Shown: positions 9,711-19,440 of the stretch, one piece after another
Numbering within the stretch: position 1 is the stretch's first letter
How the letters are laid out: every line of letters begins with the position of its first letter
Source of the DNA: Orychophragmus violaceus
Taxonomy: Eukaryota; Streptophyta; Magnoliopsida; Brassicales; Brassicaceae
Assembly (NCBI GenBank): GCA_030180135.1
Contig: CM058233.1
Location: forward strand, 29,111,615 to 29,175,614
DNA length: 64,000 nt
Reading direction: 5' to 3'
Notes under the pieces: model-generated
Seen by the model: the letters and a program-made list of their open reading frames with translations, nothing else
Database searches by the model: none
Told to the model about the DNA's origin: nothing
Made by a program: the position numbers and the translations under genes

Positions 9711-11214
9711 ATTAGATTTTTATTATATATGTATTTTAAATACAATAAAAATAAAATAAACTTTAATATTTATTTGAAAAATAAAAAAAAATTAGTGTTT
9801 ATGATTAAGAACTAAAAGTTTAGGTGATCCTTGTGATACTTTATCAACCAATATAAATTAAGTGTTTATTCTCATGAATCTTTGAGTTTAACACTTATTA
9901 TTTTATATATTTGGTAGATTTTAATACTATTTGCAAAGTCAATATTAATATATTTTCTTTATAATTTACATCAAGTAAGTTTATAGCTTATGATATGATT
10001 TAGGTTTGGAGTTTGGGGTTTAGGGTTTGGGGGTTTATGTTTAAGGTTTGAGATTGATGTTTTAACATATTAGTTTTATGTATATACAATGGTTATATGT
10101 GGATAGTATTTTATGATTAAGAATTTAAGGTTTAAAGTATGATTTATGGTTTTGGGGTATAGGGTTATGGTTCAAACCCTAAATCTTAGTTATACTTTAA
10201 AACAAATTATCATTAGTTTGTCTATACAACAAGTATGATAATATAAGTGAGAAAGAAAAAGAAGTTTTAGGGGTTAGGGTATAGATGTGGTCTTGGTTTT
10301 ATACCATAAACCCCGCTAAATATTAATTCACACAAACACATAATCAAAAAAGATTATATTTGAAAAATAATAATTTCATTTATAAATGTTAAATCTTGTT
10401 TATTGGATATGTTATAGTAGTTAGTTTTTTATTTTCAAACCCTAAACCCTATCTATACCCTAAAATAAAACTGCAAATTTCATTTTTTTATTTTATAATT
10501 TTTTTTCTTATTTTATTAATTTATTAAATGTGCAATGATAATGTTCTTTATGGATTTTGGACAACAATAACATACTTATAATTAACAAAAAGCTTTGTTT
10601 TATTGAATTATCAAGATAGATCAATCACAAATATATATAGTCACAAACACATGTAGTAATCGAAAACAATAAGATCAATTAAAATTATAAGATTAATACT
10701 TTTGAGCATATTACAAGAGACGTTTGTAACCAATATTAATCATGTCCTTATGTGCCTTTGTGGAGTGTTTCTAGGAGTGTTTCTACGACGGCTTGAGGTA
10801 TCCATTTTGGTCTAAGTACCCAACGACACTTTCTGCCATTTCAGAAAGAGATGAAGAATGAATTTTTTTTCCTCTCCGTTGTTTTTTTATCACAATCTGC
10901 AAAGCATAGTAGACCAATGGTTCAGGATAAATACCAATAATCAATAGGATATGATCACTAAAACATAAATACCAACCTCGCAGTCCAAAGATGGTTCATA
11001 AGGGTCATCTATTCCTGTGAAACCTGAAGAAGAAATAGTTTCTGGGAGATCAAAAAACATATAATTAGCAAGGTTGAATCATCAAGACATGAAGGTATGG
11101 CTAAAGAAGATCAAACAAGTTTGGTTAAGTTGAGAACAGATGCAGAGGGATAACATGGAGTCGCACACGATAGATCTGCAGAATACTGCAATTGCATTCC
11201 CTGCCGATTGAAGG
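9711..11214. other. AT-rich CACTA interior, TTTAGGG-like block
   Basis: No gene recognised. 10000-10200 and 10260-10460 carry GGTTTAGGGTTTGGGGG-like motifs similar to the array outside the element, with an inverted cluster (AACCCTAAACCC) near 10437-10450. 10740-10920 contains a short open minus-strand stretch (motif MAESVVGYLDQNGYLKPS) that I could not assign. Confidence 0.5.
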
Positions 11215-11300
11215 TAATCATAAACAATTACTTCGACTGATTCAAACTCTCCATTTTCGTTCATGGAGTTCCTCTGCTTCAGTTTAAATCTAGAAAAGAT
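11215..11300 (-). pseudogene. Possible Argonaute PAZ-region exon fragment
   Basis: The minus strand encodes FKLKQRNSMNENGEFESVEV followed by IVYDYL. This resembles the segment of AGO4-clade Argonautes that leads into PAZ (E-x-VEVTVYDYF). A different frame just downstream reads LQYSADLSC, close to the next part of that region (LRYSADLPC). If correct, this is another captured and frameshifted host fragment within the CACTA element. The match is short and made by memory. Confidence 0.35.
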
Positions 11301-12650
11301 AACAACAGACTTCAGAGAACTAATAGAAAAATAACAACCAATGTAAGCAAACAAAAATAGAAACAAATGTTTGTAAATCTGAAATATCTTCGAAAAAAGA
11401 GTTAGCAAGTAAAACGATTTTAGGAGGAATTACTTACGCTAACAATTTCAACAAAAAAAAAGAAACAAGTTTATATGTGATGCAACATATGGAAGAGAAA
11501 ATGATATCGTTTGTCAGTCGGACATTGATGAGACTGATGATTACTATAGTAACATTGAACAAGCTTATATTTCATTTCACGAGACTACATCTGTGGGCGG
11601 ATGTAGTAAAAGAAGGGTTGAGCCAAGAACACTAATCGATTGCAAGAAATCTTAAAACCTAGACTTGTGACAAGTGAGCTCAGTGACATTCTGAAAACAC
11701 TAGAATTCAAATCCACTATTCATAAACAATGAGCTTAAATGTAGTGACGAAGAGATTGAGTAAGGAAACCTTCACAGATTGCATAAACTCTCGGAAATGA
11801 CTGTTGATGAACTCTTTCCTAGACCCAGAAGGACTCGCGAGTTCTTCCATCACTCCTCCAGCTAGCTCCAAAACCCCAACAATTCTCTGTGTCCGATTTT
11901 TCTACCGATTTTTTATGCTCGAATTATTTTGGAGAAATATTGGAAGTTCGATGGATCCGCAGACGCATAACACTTTGTTGCAGCGACTCCTGAATGTAGA
12001 GAAGGTAAAAATTCGTTGGATTCACTTCTTCTCCTAGAAACAAAATCATCAAAAGAGCAAAAAAGGGAAACAGTAAGAAGAATGAAGAAGAAGCATATAT
12101 AGAAAATTAAACTCCAGATCGGAGAATCTACTTGATAAATAGATGCAATGTGTACCCAATGCACAAATCAGTGGGAAAAAGCAACATATCGACAAAATCA
12201 TCAGTGGCAGCTTCTGGGGAAGGAAAAAGGAGGATGAAGACGAAGCAAAAGGAGCGATTGAGAAGGTGGAGGAATGATCGGCAACAAAGGAATGAGGTGG
12301 GATTGGAGAGAAAGCCAAGGCGGCAATGGAAGAGACGACCGAAAAATGTAATTAGAGAAGAAGAAGAAGACTCAAAGATTTGAGAGTGGAGAAGAACTCA
12401 AAATAAAACCCTAAAAGCTGCTAAACTTAGATAGAGCATGAGAGAGATGTGTAAATAAAGTTGGTAATTAGATATAAGATAGCGTTGAATTTTGGATCTG
12501 CAATGGTAAGACGTCAGCACTTAGCAAATTTACGCGGCTAAACATTTTATTTTCCCGCGATAACAAATATAGCGTTTTATAATAACAAACGCTATGAAAC
12601 AAACCTGTGTCCATATATAATAGCAGAACTGTAATAAACGCTATCTTGCA
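11301..12650. other. CACTA interior, right part, no gene identified
   Basis: Several open minus-strand stretches with serine-rich 5'-leader character (about 12050-12320) but no recognised domain. 12478-12650 is the right subterminal region with repeated ATAGCGTT/AACGCTAT motifs. Confidence 0.45.
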
Positions 12651-12680
12651 ATGCTATTAATACCCACATTTCTTGTAGTG

Positions 12681-13594
12681 GTAGTTTATTTAATTAATTT
12701 TAAATGGTTATATTTAATCATAATTGGAACATAGGGTTTAGGGTTTATGCCATTTAGGGTTAAATTTCAATTTATTGTGAGGATATCCAAGTTATTTATG
12801 GTATAAGGTTTAGGCCATTTAGGGTTAATCTATTATTTTATACTTTTATCTAAGTTATTTTTGGTATAGGGTTTAGGATTTAGTTATCTAAGTTATTTTT
12901 AAAGGTTTTTGGTTTAGGGTTTCGGGGTTATGCCCTTTCGTAGTTTATTTAATTATTTTTAAATGGTTATATTTAATCATAATTGGAACATAAGGTTTAG
13001 GGTTTAGGCCAGGGTTAAATTTCAATTTATTGTGAGGATATCCAAGTTATTTATCGTATAGGGTTTAGGCCATTTAGGGTTAATCTATTATTTTATACTT
13101 TTATCTAAGTTATTTTTTGGTATAGGGTGTAGGATTTAGTTATCTAAGTTATTTTTAAAGGTTTTTGGTTTAGGGTTTCGGGGTTATGCCTTTTCGCAAT
13201 TTATTTAATTAATTTTAAATGGTTATATTTAATCATTATTGAAACTTAGGGTTTAGGCCATTTAGGGTTAAATTTCAATTTATTGTGAGGATATACAAGT
13301 TATTTATGGTATAGGGTTTAGACCATTTAGGGTTAATCTATTATTTTATACTTTTATCTAAGTTATTTTTGGTATAGGGTTTAGGATTTAGTTATCTAAG
13401 TTATTTTTAAAGGTTTTGGTTTAGGGTTTCGGGGTTATGCCCTTTCGTAGTTTATTTAATTAATTTTAAATGGTTATATTTAATCATAATTGGAACATAG
13501 GGTTTAAGCCATTTAGGGTTAAATTTCAATTTATTGTGAGGTTATCCAAGTTCTTTATGGTATAGGGTTTTAGCCCATTTAGGGTTAATATATT
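12681..13594 (+). repeat. TTTAGGG-like tandem array, about 250 bp units
   Basis: Three full units begin at GTAGTTTATT or a variant: 12681-12939, 12940-13195 and 13196-13446 (259, 256 and 251 bp), followed by a partial unit from 13447. Each holds five or more TTTAGGG/GGTATAGGG motifs and ends GGGGTTATGCC(C/T)TTTCG. The left part of the array is at 2755-2947, separated by the CACTA insertion. No coding potential. Confidence 0.88.
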
Positions 13595-13624
13595 ATTATA
13601 CATACATATAAGTTAAATTTGAAG

Positions 13625-13700
13625 AGATAAATCCGCAACAAATAGATAAATCCGCAACAAAGAGATTAATCCGCAACTAATAGATAAAGCCGATAAGTGA
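13625..13700 (+). repeat. 19 bp minisatellite AGATAAATCCGCAACAAAT
   Basis: Four units starting at 13625, 13644, 13663 and 13682 (period 19). Lies just 3' of the minus-strand Ulp1-like gene. The core AATCCGCAACAA also recurs singly in non-coding parts of that gene. Confidence 0.8.
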
Positions 13701-13831
13701 ACATACTGAAAACTTCGCAAAAAAGAACTAACTGTTGTTACGCCTACCAGACTGACACAAATACGCAACAAGTACCTAATATTGACATTCAAAATGAAAC
13801 CTAAACAAGTTCAACAATCATCAGATTCAGA

Positions 13832-16800
13832 CTACGCTTGTGTGGCAGGCCGAGATTTATGGCCTATATCAGCACCTCGGACCGGGTCAGACATATGCTG
13901 TTTCTTTTCTGGGCATCCGTCAAATATTTCAGCTGCGAGCTTCAAGCGCATATCGGCAATGATCCCGTCGCTCAGATCATCCATTTGTACACCAAGAGCA
14001 CGACACTCGACGAACTTCAAGGCATAAACACCACAATCTCCCACTTGGGTATTTTGTGGTATGTTCTTGATGAAGTTAACTTGGAATGGACGCCAATTCC
14101 ATTTTTTATTATCACCTACAAAATGAAAATAAACTAGAGTATTAACCAGTATATCACAGAAGAAAAATTTTGATTGAAAAAAATAGATCTTAATCACCTT
14201 TTGCAGTCTCTGTTTTGATCCAATAGAGTAGCATTTTTGCATACTTCTTCACCTGCTTAGTGATCATCTGCTCGCTTTCATCGTTGATGATGCTGTCGTA
14301 GATGTCAATCTTTCTGTTAGGCAAATCAAGTTCACATGCCACCCAATGGCTGTTGTTGGAATTGTGGCAAAAATAGACAACACCCACATCGTCAATCCAT
14401 CTCTTGTTAGTACTGATATCATCGCCGATTCCAACACCTGAGAACACATCTTTGTAGCCGGACTTGAATATGAACTTCGACTTTTTCTTCTCAAATTATT
14501 TGGTCTCCTGATACCATAAATTGATAAACATTTGGTCAATGAAAGCAACACTGTCAGTCCGGTAAGGATTTTCATCCAGTAGCAACCATTTGCGGAACAT
14601 TCGCATCGCTGCCGTCATATGCTGAAAGTGAGTAGAAACTCGGTAAGTAACAAATATATAAGCTACTAGGACAACAAACAAAACCCTTATGATCAAGACA
14701 ATTACAATTCGCAACAATGTCAAAAAATTCGCAAAAAGGGAAACAAATCTGCCACACAAATATGATCATAGCCACTGATTCAAGCGCTTACATGATCGCC
14801 TAACCAACCATAATCAGTTTCTGGCCATTCTTCCTTCCTCGTCACCAGCCTTTTGTAAAAGTTAACTTCACTGTTGAATGTGCTAATTGGCTCATCCCTT
14901 TTAAAACATTGAAAACACATGTTCGATGTTAAATATTAACCAACAAAAAGTAGTGTACAAGTAAATACATAAACTTACTCATCCTGTTGTATTAAGTCTA
15001 GAAGATTTTGGAGTTTCCTCTCTTCCACTTTTTCAAATGGATCATATGCATAGTCACTTGAGAATTTTCCAAATGCCGCCCTCGTACATGATCCTTTTCA
15101 CAACTGAACTTGGGATAAATGGGTCTTGTTGTGTCTGCGCCAAGAGTCTGATCCGCCCACCATCTTCATCTCCTTTGTTTTTGCGCAGCTGTGCGGCTAG
15201 CATGTCCAAATGATTACCGAAATATGTGTTATCCTCATCCCCTACATCTTCATCTACAAGTTGCACACCATTTTTTATTTCGTTTCCCCTTGTTCTTTGG
15301 TGTCACAAACTTCTCATTCGGCTCAACTTTAACCTTGACTAATTTCTCTGATTTTCAAATCTTTTTCGCAACAGCTTGTTTGTCTGCTTTCTTCACTTTT
15401 GGTTTCTTTTTCACTTGACTAGGTCTTTCTAACCATGACTACATTCAGTAGAAACATATCAACGGAAATTAAAACACGTAAAAAGAAATACAATCTCAGA
15501 AAAAAATAGAAACACAACATATTCGTTCTAGGTTTTCTGATGCACTGTCTTTCCTGTCCTTTTCTCCATTTAAATCAGTTGGAACCTACATAATAAAACA
15601 ACCCCAAGGTTACAAATAAATCTGTTCAAAGAAATTATTGATTAACTAATTCATTAGGAACAATAAAACATTACTTACTGGAGTTTCTGGTGTGGTGTTT
15701 TCAACATAAATGTCTCTATTGACATCACCTCTAGCCTGCTTCGACAGAATGACACTTAACAAATAAATCCGCAGTTTCGTAGTAAATCCGCAACAAAAGG
15801 AAATATAGCAAAAAAATCCGCAGAGAGGAAAAAAAAAATACGCAAGTAGTTGGGAGTTCAAAAATTACCAGCTCTTTTGAAGAACATGTATCGGCAACTT
15901 CTTCCTGATGGAGAACCGGTTTCTTCCCTTCGACCTTAGCAGAATTTTGTAAACTACTTATAGCTCCTTTCATTAGACCCATTTGATCCTCGACTTCTAG
16001 AAACCTTGTATCAATTGCATAAAATTGATGTCGATTATGTCTGTCCATCTCACCCAGTTTCTCAGTCACAGATTTCAGAAGGTTAACAACTTCGGCATTG
16101 GCACTCGTGTGGTGTTTTCAACATAAATGTCTCTATTGACATCACCTCTAGCCTGCTTCTACAGAATGACACTTAACAAATAAATCCGCAGTTTCGTAGT
16201 AAATCCGCAACAAAAGGAAATATAGCAAAAAAATCCGCAGAGAGGAAAAAAAAAATACGCAAGTAGTTGGGAGTTCAAAAATTACCAGCTCTTTTGAAGA
16301 ACATGTATCGGCAACTTCTTCCTGATGGAGAACCGGTTTCTTCCCTTCGACCTTAGCAGAATTTTGTAAACTACTTATAGCTCCTTTCATTAGACCCATT
16401 TGGTCCTCGACTTCTAGAAACCTTGTATCAATTGCATAAAATTGATGTCGATTATGTCTGTCCATCTCACCCAGTTTCTCAGTCACAGATTTCAGAAGGT
16501 TAACAACTTCGGCATTGGCACTCGTCTCACCACTCTGCTCAAAACCCTCCTTCACCCTTACTTTCTTATTTTTCTTACCAACTAGACCCGCAACCTCGTC
16601 TTTTGAATTGTGCTCACTACTTGCACGCTTTTTGTTACCCGGGTTTTTTTGTTTCTGACCATCAAAAACTCTTTCATGCCATTCCCAAGTCCATTAATTC
16701 TTCTGCAAACTCTGGTTGATGATGTCTTGTAGCAGTGTATCCACTCTTTCGTCATCAACTTCATTAGGCCACTCCGGATAAATCTCATTCATCGGTTTCA

Positions 16801-17455
16801 TTACCATATTACAAACCTGAACATGCATATTCAGGATTAGAATAACTCATGCTTAATAATCTGCAAACACCTCAGAAATAAGCTTCTAGACTATTAATCC
16901 ACAACATATAAATACATATATAACACGGTAATTAAGTCCACGTAGATCAGAAGAAAAATCCGCAATCACTAAACAAATCTCTAGCATGTAAACACGAATT
17001 TGAACAAAAGTCAGACATCAAATGACACATTAGAAATCGAGACATACATCATAGTTCTCATTGTTACCTGCCAATATCACATCATCAACATCGTAGTGAC
17101 CGCGTGACCCACCCCAACGAAGTATAGGAAGCGCTTCATCTATCTTTCTACCACCATGCATTTCTCCCAAATTTGGATATGACTCAAGAGCCCATACATT
17201 CACCGCGTGAACGAATCAATTTAGTGTAACCGAGGATGCAGCAAGATTTGTTTCTTTGATGGACTTTATGAGAACCTCGAATGCTAGCCTTCCCCACTGG
17301 AAACTATTAAAAACATATTTATCTAAAGCCTTCTTCGCGTACTTTAAGTCAATTCTACCACCTCTTTGAAATAAAAAAACTCCAACATGGAGGAGGCATA
17401 AGAAACCAACAGTCCTTCTATCTTCTCGTGACCAGCCGCCGCATATTATCAACAC
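13832..17455 (-). pseudogene. Ulp1-like cysteine protease / DUF1985 gene, 3' part
   Basis: Minus-strand plant Ulp1 (C48) family gene of the type amplified with MULEs. From 5' to 3': the rest of DUF1985 (17455-17216, motif WSREDRRTVGFLCLLHVGVF); linker exons with a duplicated coiled-coil-like block (16555-15731); exons at about 15266-14985 and 14890-14795; the Ulp1 domain from 14630; an intron at 14197-14116 (GT-AG, in phase); and the C-terminus stopping at 13832-13834. All four catalytic elements are visible: His in NSHWVACEL, Asp in KIDIYDS, the oxyanion Gln in IPQNTQVG and Cys in GDCGVYALKF. Lesions: an in-frame TAA at 14496-14498 just before the catalytic exon, and Copia-2 inserted upstream at 17486. 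The family is expected to cleave SUMO-like conjugates, but roles of these element-linked members are unproven. Exon borders other than the last intron are approximate. Confidence 0.82.
15691..16524. repeat. 417 bp direct tandem duplication in the Ulp1-like gene
   Basis: 15691-16107 and 16108-16524 are adjacent copies with two differences seen by eye. 417 is divisible by three. Each copy contains the same intron-like stretch and an open frame for an identical helical segment (motif EKLGEMDRHNRHQFYAIDTR), so the duplication adds an exon plus intron without changing phase. Confidence 0.93.
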
Positions 17456-17485
17456 CCATCGCAGGCCAGTCCAGTGTGGTCCATC

Positions 17486-18129
17486 TGTTGGGATTGTGTC
17501 CTGAAATCACACTTGTACTCACTCCTGATGATAGTTGTGTGTCGAGATCAGACATTCGTATAATACTGGGCGGTTGCAATGTTTTGCTAGAAGCCTCTTG
17601 CAATATGTAAGTCGTAGACTTACTGCTAGTATTATATGATCCTATAGGGTCACACACCTAAGCAAACTGGAAGCTAAAATAATGGGAATGATCATTAAAG
17701 TAATGATCATGTTAATGTGTATTGGATACACATTAATATCGAGTATATGGTGTTGTGTCGATCGACACAGTATGTGTGTCGGTCGACACATGTCGGGTTT
17801 TCGAAGCAGACTTTTCGATTTATGACTTAATCAAGTCGGCCCGTTTGAGTGGTTCTAGGTCTGAATAAATAGAAAGTATTTTCGACCTAGAACTAAGACC
17901 GTCGTCTTTTTCTTGACAGAAGAAGTAGAAACACCAGAACTCAGAGATCCCAAAAAGATCCGGCACTAGCATCCCGGTTTCCAGGTTTGTGTGCGTGTGT
18001 ATCTGGTAGAGGCGAAGCATCTGAGTCGCTTACTGATCTCGTTCACCAATCATTCCGCTGCCAGTTCAAGGTAAGAACGAGGTTGGTATTTTTCAATATA
18101 ACGAACCCTAGATCCTAGGCGATCCAACA
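17486..18129 (+). repeat. Copia-2 5' LTR (644 bp)
   Basis: TG...CA ends. Carries one palindrome pair, GTGTCGATCGACAC (17755-17768) and GTGTCGGTCGACAC (17776-17789), spaced 21 bp start to start. Confidence 0.95.
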
Positions 18130-18130
18130 G

Positions 18131-18142
18131 TGGTATCAGAGC
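18131..18142 (+). other. Copia-2 primer binding site (iMet tRNA)
   Basis: TGGTATCAGAGC one base after the 5' LTR; complementary to initiator tRNA-Met. Confidence 0.92.
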
Positions 18143-18290
18143 ATGTTAGAGTTTAGTCTATTGAATCTGAAGCACTTAATTCGAATACTGATGTAATTGA
18201 ATAGATTGTTGCTTGTTAAATCGTTTTTTTCATGTTGTTAATCACGGATTAAAGCTTATGTTGAAAATTCGATGTCTGTGCTTTCGCAGA

Positions 18291-18785
18291 GTGTCGATCG
18301 ACACAAAGCGTGTGTCGGTCGACACAGGGCGAAAACGCGTAAATAATTTTAGGGTTTGTCGCATGGTGTCGATCGACACTAATCTTGTGTCGGTCGACAC
18401 ACCGCGAAAACTCGTAAAAGAATTTGAGGTTTATCGCATAGTGTCGATCGACACTAATATTGTGTCGGTCGACACACCGCGAAGACGCTCACTCGGTCTT
18501 GGAGATCGCCATGTGTCGGTCGACACAGACTATGCGAATGGATAGATCGGTTCAATTGGATTGAACCGGTTATCTCGCTCGGTTAATTTTAATTAACCAA
18601 TTTGGTTCTGGTTTGGTAATGTCGATCGACACAGAGTTGTGTGACGATCGACATGGACCATTAAACCGGACCGGTTCAATTAGATTGAATCGGTTAAGGA
18701 AATTCGATCCGGTTTGACCAGTTATCGAAGACCGGTTTAAATTGGACTGTGTCGACCGATGCCAATGGTTGGCATCGATCGACAC
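18291..18785 (+). repeat. Palindrome-pair repeats in the Copia-2 leader
   Basis: The imperfect family GTGTCG(A/G)TCGACAC occurs as pairs at 18291/18312, 18366/18387 and 18441/18462 (each pair 21 bp apart; pairs 75 bp apart, forming a 75 bp tandem repeat), then singly at 18513, then as more diverged pairs at 18619/18641 and 18749/18772. One frame across the first part reads the peptide repeat VSIDTxxVSVDT, but it starts in the untranslated leader, so I treat it as a DNA or RNA feature. The same pair is in both LTRs. Confidence 0.85.
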
Positions 18786-19440
18786 ACCATTCGCAAATTT
18801 GATGGTTGGACCTCAAATTTGTATATACCAGACCAAATTTAGTCCTAAAGTTCTAAATGGACCTAAACTTAATAAAACTGAATGTTTTAATTAAATTAAT
18901 AATTTCTTGGATGTATATTGGATATACATCAAGATTAAATAATTCTTTTCCTCAACTAAAATCAAGTGATCTTGATGTCTTGCTCGATCTTGTCTACTGT
19001 CAAGACTCGTTTCGTTGTTGGATAGCCTTGGAGTCCTTGGTATCCACAACAACATGAGTAAGGCAGGTGATCATTGATAGACTTGCAGTGCGACTGTCGA
19101 TGATCACAAGACATAAAGAGATTGGTTTACTTGACTGGGCTATCAGAAGTTCTGGGCTCAGAGACATCATAGTGGATTAGACATGGATTGTCTCATCTGC
19201 GACCAAGAATGTACTGGGTACAATTAGCAATGATTTGCTTACCTAGATAACTAAAGTTTGGATGATGGCGAGTCGCCCACTCAAATTTTGGTGATCTGAG
19301 GATCTTGGTTCATTGTATTCATCTGAGGAAACATAGTTTTTGAATACAATGCGAGTTTTCTTATTAAATAAGATTACTCATTTCCTTGAGCATCATAACT
19401 AAAACCTCTACCTCTCTTAATTACAGCTATATTTGTCTCA
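18786..19440 (+). other. Copia-2 leader between palindromes and gag
   Basis: No gene. AT-rich leader sequence of the element; contains the near-repeat TGTATATTGGATATACATCA (18911-18930), an inverted repeat. Confidence 0.5.

Larger units (their letters stand above)
2948..12680. mobile_element. CACTA (En/Spm-type) transposon, non-autonomous, with captured host fragments
   Basis: Complete element. The left end reads CACTACAAGAAATATGGGTA and the right end is its inverted copy, giving a TIR of about 28 bp with one mismatch. It is flanked by the 3 bp target duplication GTA (2945-2947 and 12681-12683). Removing it joins CCCTTTC-GTA-GTTTATTT, which is exactly what the intact repeat units read at 12934-12949 and 13441-13454, so the empty site is confirmed inside the window. 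Subterminal AACGCTAT/ATAGCGTT motifs occur in both orientations near both ends (2985-3100; 12478-12650), as usual for transposase-binding regions of this superfamily. No TNPA or TNPD coding sequence was seen, so it depended on another element. Without the Copia element nested at 3568-8491 it is about 4.8 kb. The interior holds minus-strand host-like exons (8580-9258, a dioxygenase-like piece, possibly a PAZ piece). Confidence 0.93.

Noticed and set aside
10000..10460. Telomere-like GGTTTAGGG motifs as a true interstitial telomere
   Set aside because: Motifs are scattered and irregular, not tandem TTTAGGG; better seen as part of the AT-rich repeat family.
13625..13700. Short regular repeats as a CRISPR array
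   Set aside because: 19 bp period without spacers in plant DNA; a minisatellite.
18213..18545. 110-codon frame with VSIDTxxVSVDT repeats
   Set aside because: It lies in the Copia-2 leader, does not continue into gag and is explained by the 75 bp DNA repeat; kept as a repeat feature instead.
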